Shown here: positions 56,201 to 64,000 of the stretch, piece after piece
Layout: every line of letters starts with the position of its first letter
Numbering within the stretch: the stretch's first letter is position 1
Origin: 66-474 sp964489055
GTDB lineage: Bacteria > Pseudomonadota > Gammaproteobacteria > Xanthomonadales > Rhodanobacteraceae
DNA length: 64,000 nucleotides
Assembly: GCA_964489055.1 (NCBI GenBank)
Contig: CAZAXF010000002.1
Coordinates: forward strand, 82,189-146,188
Direction of reading: 5' to 3'
Notes under the pieces: model-generated
What the model was told of the DNA's origin: nothing
The model's database searches: none
What the model saw: the letters and a program-made list of their open reading frames with translations, nothing else
Program-made: the position numbers and the translations under genes

Positions 56201-56962
56201 ATGCGCGTTCGTTGCATCCAGCCAGCCGGCGATCCGGTGTCCTGTGGAAGCGGTCCGGTACGAATCGGCAGCTCGCCGGACGACGACGTCGCCCTGGCCG
56301 GCGCCGGCGTGTCTCCACACCACTTGTCGATCACCGCGGATGCGCGTGGGCTGGTGCTGTCGGTGACGCCGGGCTGCCGGCGCGTGTACGTGAATGCGCG
56401 GGCGGTGGGCGAGCGCGCGTTGCTGCACGCCGGCGATACGCTTACCGTGGGCCGCAACAAGTTGCGCGTGTCGGCGGACGAGGCGCCACCGGATCCCGGG
56501 CCGTTGGCGGTTGTCGATCCCGCCGCCGCCGACCCGGTGCGCCTGCGCATCGTGTCGGGCAACGATGCCGGGCGTGCGCTGACGGTCGGTGCCGGGCTGC
56601 GCCTGGGTACCGGAAGCCGGCATTTCGGGGAACTCGATTTTGCCTGCCGCATCGTCCCGGTCGCCGACGGCCTGGCGCTGGAAGCCGACAATGCGAAACC
56701 GCAGGTCAACGGCTGGAACCTCCAGCGCGCGCGGCTGGCGTGTGGTGACCAGATCGTGCTGGGCGCACACCGGCTGCTGGTCGAGGCCCCGGCCCTGCAA
56801 CACGCCGCCAGCATCGCGGCCCGGCCGCCCGCGCCGGTTCCGGTTGAAACGCTGGAAGCCGACGGCGATTCGGCAACGTCACACGTCGCGATCGGATGGC
56901 TGATCGCGGCGGCCGCGGCATTGGCGGCGGCGATTGCCCTGACGCTGTATTTTGCCGGCTAG
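56201..56962 (+). CDS. FHA-domain membrane protein
   Basis: This 253-residue protein appears to have two forkhead-associated-like domains. The first (about residues 1-90) has VRIGSSPDDDVALAGAGVSPHHLSITAD, the phosphothreonine-binding layout G-R-I-G-S...SPHH. The second (about 105-200) is weaker and lacks SxxH. A proline/alanine-rich linker leads to a single C-terminal membrane helix (about 230-252), so it is tail-anchored with cytoplasmic FHA domains. It lies 20 bp before serC; no kinase gene is visible. Confidence 0.75.
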   Translation: MRVRCIQPAGDPVSCGSGPVRIGSSPDDDVALAGAGVSPHHLSITADARGLVLSVTPGCRRVYVNARAVGERALLHAGDTLTVGRNKLRVSADEAPPDPGPLAVVDPAAADPVRLRIVSGNDAGRALTVGAGLRLGTGSRHFGELDFACRIVPVADGLALEADNAKPQVNGWNLQRARLACGDQIVLGAHRLLVEAPALQHAASIAARPPAPVPVETLEADGDSATSHVAIGWLIAAAAALAAAIALTLYFAG

Positions 56963-56982
56963 GACCGACAGGAAACCAAAGC

Positions 56983-58068
56983 ATGTCTCGAGCCTGGAAT
57001 TTCAGCGCCGGCCCCGCCGGCATGCCCGAAGCCGTCCTGCGTCGCGCGCAGCGCGAGCTGCCCGAATGGAACGGCGCACGCGCCTCGGTGATGGAGGTCA
57101 GCCATCGCGGCAAGGCCTTCGCGGAAATGGCCGCGCGCGCCGAGGCCGACCTGCGCGGGCTGCTGGCGGTGCCGGCAAGCCACAAGGTGCTGTTCCTGCA
57201 GGGCGGGGCGACCCAGCATTTCGCGCAGATTCCGATGAACCTCGCTGCCGACGGGCAGCGCGCGGACTACGTCGTGACCGGCCACTGGGGCGAAAAGGCG
57301 GTACGTGAGGCCGCGATCCATGCCGACGCACGCGTCGCGGCCAGCTCGAAGGAAGACGGCTATGCGTCGATTCCCGATCGCGCCGGATGGGATCTCGACC
57401 CCGATGCGGCCTACGTGCACATCACCACCAATGAAACGATCCACGGTGTCGAGATGGGCGACATTCCGGACGTCGGTGCCGTGCCGCTGGTCGCCGACAT
57501 GTCCTCGGACATCCTGTCGCGGCCGCTGGACGTTTCGAAATTCGGGCTGATCTACGCCGGCGCGCAGAAGAACATCGGCCCGTCGGGCCTGGTGGTGATG
57601 GTCGTGCGCGAAGACCTGCTGGAGCGCAATCCAAGGCCGCTGCCGCGCATTTTCCGCTACGCCGAGCACGCCGCCGCCGATTCCATGCTCAACACGCCCA
57701 ACACCTGGGGCTGGTACCTCGCCGGCCTGACCTTCCAGTGGCTGAAGGAGCAGGGCGGGCTGGCGGAAATGGCGCGTCGCAACGACGCCAAGGCCGAGGC
57801 GTTGTACACCGCGATCGACGGCTCCGGCGGCTTCTACCACAACCGCGTGCAGCCGGCGGCGCGCTCGCGCATGAACGTGATCTTCAACCTCGCCGATCCG
57901 GCGCTGGAACCGGTGTTCGTGGCCGAGGCCGAACAGGCCGGCCTGCTGGCGTTGAAGGGGCACCGGGCGCTGGGCGGCATCCGCGCCTCGATCTACAACG
58001 CGATGCCGCTGGAAGGCGTGCAGGCACTCGTCGCGTTCATGGCCGAATTCCGACGCACGCATGGGTAG
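56983..58068 (+). CDS. serC: Phosphoserine aminotransferase
   Basis: This 361-residue PLP enzyme acts in serine and pyridoxal synthesis. AWNFSAGPAGMPEAVL opens it; the PLP lysine lies in GLIYAGAQKNIGPSGLVV; NTPNTWGWYLAGLTFQWL and the closing EGVQALVAFMAEFRRTHG are typical. AGGAAA precedes the ATG. It overlaps hisC by 8 bp. pheA, which commonly follows serC, is absent. Confidence 0.97.
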   Translation: MSRAWNFSAGPAGMPEAVLRRAQRELPEWNGARASVMEVSHRGKAFAEMAARAEADLRGLLAVPASHKVLFLQGGATQHFAQIPMNLAADGQRADYVVTGHWGEKAVREAAIHADARVAASSKEDGYASIPDRAGWDLDPDAAYVHITTNETIHGVEMGDIPDVGAVPLVADMSSDILSRPLDVSKFGLIYAGAQKNIGPSGLVVMVVREDLLERNPRPLPRIFRYAEHAAADSMLNTPNTWGWYLAGLTFQWLKEQGGLAEMARRNDAKAEALYTAIDGSGGFYHNRVQPAARSRMNVIFNLADPALEPVFVAEAEQAGLLALKGHRALGGIRASIYNAMPLEGVQALVAFMAEFRRTHG

Positions 58069-59209
58069 CACGCCGACAGCACCGCACTTCGACGCGACCC
58101 GCCTGGCCAACACGGCCATTTCGCGGTTGCGTGCCTACGATCCCGGCCACGACCTGCCGGCGTTGCGCGCCCGCTTCGGCAGGCAGCTTGCCGAACTGGG
58201 CTCGAACGAGAATCCGTTGGGGCCGAGCCCGCGCGCCATCGAGGCCATGCGTGCCGTCTTGCCTGAAACCTACCGTTACCCCGATCCGCGCGGCGGCGCG
58301 CTCAAGGATGCGCTGGGCGGATATCTCGGCGTCGCGAGCGACTGCATCGTGCTGGGCAACGGCTCGCACGAATTGCTGATGCTGCTGGCGCAGTGCTTCG
58401 CCGATGCGAAACATTCGATCGTGTTTTCGCAGTACGGATTCGCGGTGTTCCCGATCGCGACCGCGGCCGCCGGGGCGCGGCCCATCTGTGTGCCGGCCCT
58501 GGCGCGCCGGCACCGCGGCGCGCCGCTGGGGCATGACCCTGACGCGATCGCCGCCGCGGTCCGGCCCGATACCCGGATCGTCTATCTCGCCAATCCCAAC
58601 AATCCGACCGGCACGTGGTTCGATGACACCGCGCTGGTGCGCCTTCTGGAGCGCGTGCCGCGCGAGGTGCTGGTGGTCGTGGACGAGGCCTACCACGAAT
58701 ACGTCGATGCCAGCGGGCTGACCACGGCGCTGCATTTCGCGGGCCGGTTCCCCAACCTCGTGGTCACGCGCACGTTCTCCAAGGCGTATGCGCTGGCCGG
58801 GTTGCGGATCGGCTACCTGGTCGCAGATGCAAGCGTCGCCGACGTACTCGAACGCCTGCGCGAGTCGTTCAACGTGAATGCGGTGGCACTGGCCGGCGCG
58901 CAGGCGGCGCTGGCCGACAGCGCGTGGCTGGCCCGGTCGCGCGGCGTCAACCGGCGCGAACGCGAATGGCTGCGCGCCGAACTGCTGGCGCGCAAGCTGC
59001 GCTGCCCACCGTCGCAGACCAATTTCCTGCTGTGCAGCCTGCGGCACGATGCGGGCCGGCTGGAGCGCCACCTGTTCGACCGGGGCGTGATCGTGCGGCC
59101 GATGGGCGGCTACGGCCTGCCGCGCAGCCTGCGGATCGGCGTGGGTGCACGCGCACAAAACCGGCGGCTGCTGCGTGCGCTGGATGCGTTCACGGGAGCA
59201 GGGGCGTGA
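58061..59209 (+). CDS. hisC: Histidinol-phosphate aminotransferase (HisC2 type)
   Basis: This 382-residue class I/II aminotransferase has LGSNENPLGPSPRAIEAM, YLANPNNPTGTWF, VVDEAYHEYV and the PLP lysine in TFSKAYALAGLRIGYL. In this location the enzyme often serves phenylalanine and tyrosine synthesis as well as histidine. It overlaps serC and aroA at its ends. Confidence 0.93.
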   Translation: MGSTPTAPHFDATRLANTAISRLRAYDPGHDLPALRARFGRQLAELGSNENPLGPSPRAIEAMRAVLPETYRYPDPRGGALKDALGGYLGVASDCIVLGNGSHELLMLLAQCFADAKHSIVFSQYGFAVFPIATAAAGARPICVPALARRHRGAPLGHDPDAIAAAVRPDTRIVYLANPNNPTGTWFDDTALVRLLERVPREVLVVVDEAYHEYVDASGLTTALHFAGRFPNLVVTRTFSKAYALAGLRIGYLVADASVADVLERLRESFNVNAVALAGAQAALADSAWLARSRGVNRREREWLRAELLARKLRCPPSQTNFLLCSLRHDAGRLERHLFDRGVIVRPMGGYGLPRSLRIGVGARAQNRRLLRALDAFTGAGA

Positions 59210-60528
59210 TCGCGCGCGTCGACTGGATCAGTTCGCCGACCACGGCGCTGCACGGGGAAGTGCAGGTGCCGGGCGACAAGTCGATCTCGCACCGCGCGAT
59301 CATGCTGGCCGCGCTGGCCGAAGGCAGCTCGCGCATCCGCGGATTCCTGGAAGGCGCCGACACCCGCGCCACGGCGCGCATCTTCGGGCAGATGGGCGTG
59401 CGCATCGAAGCACCGGGGCCCGGCGAACGGATCGTGCATGGCGTCGGCCTGCATGGCCTGCGCGCACCGTCCACGCCGCTGGACTGCGGCAATTCGGGAA
59501 CCGCGATGCGCCTGCTGTGCGGCGTGCTGGCGGGGCAGAGGTTCGACAGCGAGCTGGCAGGTGATGCCTCGTTGTCCGCGCGACCGATGCGGCGCGTGAC
59601 CGATCCCCTGGCGCAAATGGGCGCGGTGATCGACACCGCCGCCGGCGGTACGCCGCCGCTTCGAATCCATGGCGGCAACACGCTGCAAGGCATTGGCTAC
59701 ACCCCGCCGGTTGCCAGCGCGCAGGTGAAGTCCGCCGTGCTGTTGGCCGGCCTGTACGCACAGGGCGAGACGGTCGTCACCGAGACGCGTCCCACGCGCG
59801 ACTGCACGGAACGCATGCTGGCGGCATTCGGCTGGCCGGTCGAATCGGAACCGGGTCATGTACGGTTGAGCGGTGGTCACGCATTGCGTGCAACCGACGT
59901 TGACGTTCCCGGCGATTTCTCGTCAGCGGCATTCTTCATCGTCGCCGCTACGCTTGTGCCCGGCTCCGGACTGCGGCTGCGCAACGTCGGCGTGAATCCC
60001 CGCCGCGCCGGCCTCCTGCACGTGCTGCGCGCCATGGGCGCGGACATTGTCGAGGAAAACCCCCGCGTCACCGGTGGTGAACCCGTCGCCGACCTGCTGG
60101 TGCGCCACGCGCCGCTGCACGGCATCGAGGTGCCCGTCGAACACGTCGCCGACATGATCGATGAATTCCCCGCCCTGTTCGTCGCCGCCGCCTGCGCCAC
60201 CGGCACCACCATCATTCGCGGCGCCGCCGAACTGCGCGTCAAGGAATCCGATCGCATCGCCGTGATGGCGGCCGGCCTGCGCAACCTGGGTGCCCGCATC
60301 GAGGAGACCCCCGACGGCGCCGCGATCGAAGGCGGCTCGCTGCATGGTGGCACGGTCGATTCCCAAGGCGACCACCGCTGCGCCATGGCGTTCGCCGTGG
60401 CCGGCGCGGCCGCGGACACGCCCGTGACCATCCGTGACTGCGCCAACGTGGCAACATCCTTTCCCGGTTTTCCCGAGGTGGCCGGCATGTGCAACCTGCC
60501 AATCAACCAGCTCGCCGCAGGTCCCTGA
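59206..60528 (+). CDS. aroA: 3-phosphoshikimate 1-carboxyvinyltransferase (EPSP synthase)
   Basis: This 440-residue enzyme of the shikimate pathway starts at GTG 59206, overlapping the hisC stop, with GGGAG upstream. Its motifs VPGDKSISHRAIMLAALAEG, DCGNSGTAMRLLCGVLAG and GDASLSARPMRRVTDPLAQMG resemble the class II form (PGDKSISHR) rather than the class I form (PGSKSVSNR) of enteric bacteria. KESDRIAVMAAGLRNLG is intact near the C-terminus. Confidence 0.95.
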   Translation: MIARVDWISSPTTALHGEVQVPGDKSISHRAIMLAALAEGSSRIRGFLEGADTRATARIFGQMGVRIEAPGPGERIVHGVGLHGLRAPSTPLDCGNSGTAMRLLCGVLAGQRFDSELAGDASLSARPMRRVTDPLAQMGAVIDTAAGGTPPLRIHGGNTLQGIGYTPPVASAQVKSAVLLAGLYAQGETVVTETRPTRDCTERMLAAFGWPVESEPGHVRLSGGHALRATDVDVPGDFSSAAFFIVAATLVPGSGLRLRNVGVNPRRAGLLHVLRAMGADIVEENPRVTGGEPVADLLVRHAPLHGIEVPVEHVADMIDEFPALFVAAACATGTTIIRGAAELRVKESDRIAVMAAGLRNLGARIEETPDGAAIEGGSLHGGTVDSQGDHRCAMAFAVAGAAADTPVTIRDCANVATSFPGFPEVAGMCNLPINQLAAGP

Positions 60529-60594
60529 GGGGTTACCCTGACACCAGCGATCATGACGGCGTGTCGATGGTGGCGTTGCGGAGATCAATGACTC

Positions 60595-60652
60595 TGACCC
60601 CATCGATCGCTGATCCCATCGATCGGACCCCATTGATCGACCCCATCGATCC
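60595..60652. repeat. Short degenerate repeats of CCCATCGATC before cmk
   Basis: The core CCCATCGATC (one copy CCCATTGATC) occurs four times within 58 bp, at spacings of about 14-17 bp. It lies between aroA and cmk, in a 206-bp spacer without a gene. The units carry the ATCGAT palindrome. Confidence 0.75.
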
Positions 60653-60734
60653 GCGCGGCATTGCTGGTGGGTCCGCTGGTCAGTCAGAATGGCCTGATTG
60701 CCCGGCCTTGCGCCGCAGTGCTGCAACGAGTCCC

Positions 60735-61418
60735 GTGTCCGATCCAACAACCATTCCAGTCTTGACGCTCGATGGGCCTTCGGGCTCGGGCAAGGGCACC
60801 ATTGCGCGCGCGGTTGCCGCGCGGCTGGGCTGGCACCTGCTGGATTCGGGTGCGATCTACCGTGCGGTGGGCTACGCCGCGGGCGTGAAGGGCCTGGACC
60901 TTGCCGACGCCGAGGCCGTGGCGCGCTGTGCCGCGGCCACCCGGATCGACTTCCGCGACCCCGGCGATGGCGGCGACACCCGCGTGATCGTGGACGGCGT
61001 GGACGCCACCGGCGCCATCCGCACCGAGACGGCCGGCGCGGCGGCGTCGGCCATCGCGGCCCTGCCGGAGGTAAGAAAATCCTTGGTGGACAAGCAGTTG
61101 GCGTTCCGGCGGCCGCCCGGGCTGGTGGCCGACGGGCGCGACATGGGCACGGTGATCTTCCCGGATGCCCCGTTCAAGGTGTTCCTGACCGCCAGCGCGG
61201 ACGAGCGCGCGAAAAGGCGGCATAAACAGTTGAAGGCAAAGGGCCTTGACGTTACACTAACGGGCCTTTTGCACGAGATTGAATTGCGCGACGCGCGCGA
61301 TGCGTCACGCAAGGTCGCGCCGTTGCGTGCGGCCGACGATGCCGTCGTCATCGACAGCACCGGTCGGTCGATCGCCGCGGTCACCGAAGCCGTACTCGCG
61401 CTCGTGGACAAGGATTGA
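60735..61418 (+). CDS. cmk: Cytidylate kinase
   Basis: This 227-residue kinase phosphorylates CMP and dCMP. The P-loop DGPSGSGKGTIARAVAARLGWHLLDSGAIYRAV is clear, with VADGRDMGTVIFPDAPFKVFLTASADERAKRRHKQL. GTG 60735 is the most likely start, since an upstream ATG would prepend the short repeats as protein (PIDPIDRTPLIDPID). It precedes rpsA, as in most gammaproteobacteria. Confidence 0.95.
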   Translation: MSDPTTIPVLTLDGPSGSGKGTIARAVAARLGWHLLDSGAIYRAVGYAAGVKGLDLADAEAVARCAAATRIDFRDPGDGGDTRVIVDGVDATGAIRTETAGAAASAIAALPEVRKSLVDKQLAFRRPPGLVADGRDMGTVIFPDAPFKVFLTASADERAKRRHKQLKAKGLDVTLTGLLHEIELRDARDASRKVAPLRAADDAVVIDSTGRSIAAVTEAVLALVDKD

Positions 61419-61561
61419 CGCAACCCTCGGCCGCGTTCGCGCGGTCTTTTCCCTTTCACGGATGCCGCATGGCATCCCCCAACCGGCGGATCGTCGCCTG
61501 AAGGAATCGAACACACATGGAACTTGCAGGCACCGCGATCCAATCCCAACCTGGAATCCCC

Positions 61562-63241
61562 ATGACCGAAAGTTTTGCCGAGCTGTTTGAACAGAGCCAG
61601 TCGCTCAACAAGTTGAAGCCCGGGTCCATCGTCACCGGCACCATCGTCGAAATCCGACCCGACGTGGTGGTGGTCAACGCCGGACTGAAGTCCGAGGGCA
61701 TTGTCCCGATCGAGCAGTTCCGCAACGAGGAGGGCGAGCTCGAGATCAGCGAAGGCGACGAGGTCAAGGTCGCGCTGGACGCGATCGAGGACGGCTTCGG
61801 CGAAACCAAGCTGTCGCGCGAGAAGGCCAAGCGCTCGATGGTGTGGGACGAGCTGGAGGAAGCGTTCGACCAGGAACAGGTGGTCACCGGCCGCATCAAC
61901 GGCAAGGTCAAGGGCGGCTTCACCGTCGACATCCACGACGTGCGCGCGTTCCTGCCCGGGTCGCTGGTGGACGTGCGCCCGGTGCGCGATCCGGCGTACC
62001 TGGAAGGCAAGGACCTGGAATTCAAGATCATCAAGCTCGACCGCAAGCGCAACAACCTGGTGGTGTCGCGCCGCGCGGTGGTCGAGGAAGAGCACTCCGA
62101 GGAGCGCGAGGCGCTGCTGGAGAAGCTGCAGGAAGGCGCGATCCTGCACGGCGTGGTCAAGAACCTCACCGAGTACGGCGCGTTCGTCGATCTCGGCGGC
62201 ATCGACGGCCTGCTGCACATCACCGACATGGCCTGGAAGCGCGTGCGGCATCCGTCGGAAGTGGTCAACGTGGGCGACGAGCTGGACGTTCGCGTGCTCA
62301 AGTACGACCGCGAACGCAACCGCGTGTCGCTGGGCCTGAAGCAGCTGGGCGAGGATCCCTGGGTCAACATTTCGCGCCGCTATCCCAGCGGCACGCGCCT
62401 GTTCGGCAAGGTCTCGAATGTCACCGATTACGGCTGCTTCGTCGAGCTCGAGCCGGGCGTCGAAGGCCTGGTGCACGTCTCGGAAATGGACTGGACCAAC
62501 AAGAACGTCAACCCGGCCAAGGTGGTACAGGTCGGCGACGAAGTGGAAGTGATGGTGCTTGACGTCGACGAGGAGCGCCGCCGCATCTCGCTGGGCATGA
62601 AGCAGACCCAGGCCAACCCGTGGGAGGCCTTCGCGGCCACCTACAAGAAAGGCGACCAGGTGCACGGCGCCATCAAGTCGATCACCGACTTCGGCATTTT
62701 CGTTGGCCTGGACGGTGGCATCGACGGCCTGGTTCACCTGTCCGACATTTCCTGGCAGGGCAACGGCGAAGAGCTGGTGCGCGAATTCAAGAAGGGCGAG
62801 GAGGTCGACGCCGTGGTGCTGGCGGTCGATCCCGAGCGTGAACGCATCAGCCTGGGCATCAAGCAGCTCGCGCAGGATCCGTTCGGCCAGTTCATGGCCG
62901 CGCACCCGCGCGGTTCGATCCTCACCGGCACGGTGAAGGAAGTGGACGCCAGGGGCGCGGTGATCGACCTGGCCGAGGGTATCGAGGGTTACCTGGCCGC
63001 GCGCGACATCGCCAAGGAGCGCGTGGACGATGCCAGCCAACGCCTCAAGGTGGGCGAGCAGGTCGAGGCCAAATTCGTCGGCATGGATCGCCGCGGCCGC
63101 ATGCTGCAGCTCTCGATCCGCGCCAAGGACGAGGACGAGATGGCCGAGACGCTTTCCGAGTACCAGAACCAGCATCATCCCGGCCAGAGCACCACCAAAC
63201 TGGGAACGTTGCTGAAAGAGCAGTTGAACAAGTCAGAGTAA
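61562..63241 (+). CDS. rpsA: 30S ribosomal protein S1
   Basis: This 559-residue protein of six S1 RNA-binding domains melts and recruits mRNA to the ribosome. MTESFAELFEQS is the canonical N-terminus. Successive domains are recognisable at about residues 20, 105, 192, 277, 364 and 451, for example GAFVDLGGIDGLLHITDMAW and GCFVELEPGVEGLVHVSEMDW. An in-frame ATG at 61517 with AAGGA upstream would add 15 residues and cannot be excluded. Confidence 0.98.
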   Translation: MTESFAELFEQSQSLNKLKPGSIVTGTIVEIRPDVVVVNAGLKSEGIVPIEQFRNEEGELEISEGDEVKVALDAIEDGFGETKLSREKAKRSMVWDELEEAFDQEQVVTGRINGKVKGGFTVDIHDVRAFLPGSLVDVRPVRDPAYLEGKDLEFKIIKLDRKRNNLVVSRRAVVEEEHSEEREALLEKLQEGAILHGVVKNLTEYGAFVDLGGIDGLLHITDMAWKRVRHPSEVVNVGDELDVRVLKYDRERNRVSLGLKQLGEDPWVNISRRYPSGTRLFGKVSNVTDYGCFVELEPGVEGLVHVSEMDWTNKNVNPAKVVQVGDEVEVMVLDVDEERRRISLGMKQTQANPWEAFAATYKKGDQVHGAIKSITDFGIFVGLDGGIDGLVHLSDISWQGNGEELVREFKKGEEVDAVVLAVDPERERISLGIKQLAQDPFGQFMAAHPRGSILTGTVKEVDARGAVIDLAEGIEGYLAARDIAKERVDDASQRLKVGEQVEAKFVGMDRRGRMLQLSIRAKDEDEMAETLSEYQNQHHPGQSTTKLGTLLKEQLNKSE

Positions 63242-63367
63242 GCCTTTATAAAGGCTTGCGTTTGGGGTGTGAGTCGCCGGGTCCGCCCAAGGGCGGATCC
63301 GGAACGCCAACGGCGTGTGCCCGGGCTCGCATGCTTGGATCAGGACAACACCGGCGCGTTGGCATCC

Positions 63368-63661
63368 ATGACAAAATCCGAATTGACCGCAGCGCTCGCA
63401 GAGCGCCAGAAGCACCTTGCGTTCGCCGACGTGGAACTGGCGGTACGCAACGTGATCGAGCAGATGAGCGCCGCGCTGGCCAACGGCGATCGCATCGAAA
63501 TCCGTGGCTTCGGGAGCTTTTCACTGCACTACCGGCCACCGCGCACCGGGCGCAATCCGAAGACCGGAACCGCCGTGGCGCTGCCCGGCAAGTACGTCCC
63601 GCACTTCAAGCCGGGCAAGGAACTGCGTCAGCGGGTCAACGACGGCGCGTCCCGCAAGTAA
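63368..63661 (+). CDS. ihfB: Integration host factor subunit beta
   Basis: This 97-residue DNA-bending protein pairs with IhfA. MTKSELTAALAERQKHL, VELAVRNVIEQMSAALANGDRIEIRGFGSFSLHYRPPRTGRNPKTG and FKPGKELRQRVN are diagnostic, including the proline that intercalates at the DNA kink (NPKTG). It lies in its usual place behind rpsA. Confidence 0.96.
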   Translation: MTKSELTAALAERQKHLAFADVELAVRNVIEQMSAALANGDRIEIRGFGSFSLHYRPPRTGRNPKTGTAVALPGKYVPHFKPGKELRQRVNDGASRK

Positions 63662-63789
63662 GGAGGGCCCGCGCACGGAGGCGGTCCATGCGCGCGCCGT
63701 TTGACGATGGCCGCACCCGTTTTTTGCACGTTTGCTGACCTGGCAAGGCACCACGCGGGCGGGTGCCCGTCGCGGCAACGGAGGATTGG

Positions 63790-64000
63790 GTGAATTTCCA
63801 GGCCATCGACCCGTTGCTTCCGGTGTTGCTGCTGGTGGCCGTGGCCGCCGCGGCATGGTCCGGCTGGCTGCTGGGTCGTCGCACCAGCGCGCGTCGCTCC
63901 GGCGCCCGCGTCACCGAGCTGTCCTCGCACTACTTCCGTGGCTTGAACTACCTGCTCAACGAGCAGCCGGACAAGGCCATCGAAGTATTCATGAAGCTGG
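63790..64000 (+). CDS. lapB: LapB (YciM)-like lipopolysaccharide assembly protein, N-terminal part
   Basis: The frame starts at GTG 63790 and runs off the right edge after 70 residues. It shows an N-terminal membrane helix (about residues 8-26) and the first TPR segment, ELSSHYFRGLNYLLNEQPDKAIEVFMKL, a good match for LapB, which controls LpxC turnover. In E. coli lapA sits between ihfB and lapB; here only 128 bp are available and lapA is missing. Confidence 0.85.
   Translation, partial: MNFQAIDPLLPVLLLVAVAAAAWSGWLLGRRTSARRSGARVTELSSHYFRGLNYLLNEQPDKAIEVFMKL

Overview
The window is about 67% G+C and reads as chromosome of a gammaproteobacterium, most likely in the Xanthomonadales/Lysobacterales (Rhodanobacteraceae or a relative). 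The grounds are the protein families and gene order: succinate dehydrogenase genes followed by sdhE and ygfX, serC-hisC-aroA-cmk-rpsA-ihfB-lapB, nudJ-mnmA-hflD, clpS-clpA-infA, and scpA-scpB-rluB. Two runs of exactly 100 N (39009-39108 and 40493-40592) show a draft scaffold, possibly a metagenome-assembled genome.

Layout. 1-4600: cold-shock protein, Mpo1-like protein, TcdA, TatD, two glycine-zipper lipoproteins, a cell-wall hydrolase. 4900-10650: ygfZ, then a complete complex II module (an SDHAF4-like assembly factor, sdhC, sdhD, sdhA, sdhB, sdhE, ygfX). 10776-20069: lipoprotein export (lolC/F, lolD, later lolA), comEC, ftsK and a periplasmic RodZ-tail-like protein. 20091-29195: SulP transporter, a serine hydrolase with two C-terminal repeats, a compact five-gene locus of unknown product (FemAB/GNAT-like, arginase-like, DegT aminotransferase, two half-size EamA transporters), and a fatty-acid hydroxylase. 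29223-33399: rarA, a FitAB/VapBC-type toxin-antitoxin pair with an operator, serS and tRNA-Ser(TGA).

33400-37518 is an accessory segment. It starts with a 117-bp tandem repeat carrying a degenerate copy of the tRNA 3' end, followed by a three-gene GtrB/GtrA/membrane-protein cassette of visibly lower G+C and two gene remnants. 37725-44912 holds an aminotransferase plus omega-amidase pair, ArsC, rluB, scpB, scpA and a PilZ-like protein, with repeats at both scaffold gaps. 44953-56008 holds a cupin gene, fadD, a lipoprotein, acnA, hflD, mnmA, nudJ, clpS, clpA and infA. 56201-64000 is an FHA protein and the serC-to-lapB superoperon.

The most unusual signals are non-coding: (1) the rtT-like repeat after tRNA-Ser; (2) a two-armed palindromic repeat (30778-30892, 39419-39545, half copy 9773-9825) whose flanks are constant while the loop stems change in a compensatory way; (3) scattered 7-bp tandem arrays of different sequence, often in inverted pairs, two of which extend into coding sequence (lolD N-terminus, fadD C-terminus). 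The best protein-level candidate for an undescribed system is the five-gene locus at 23933-27834.
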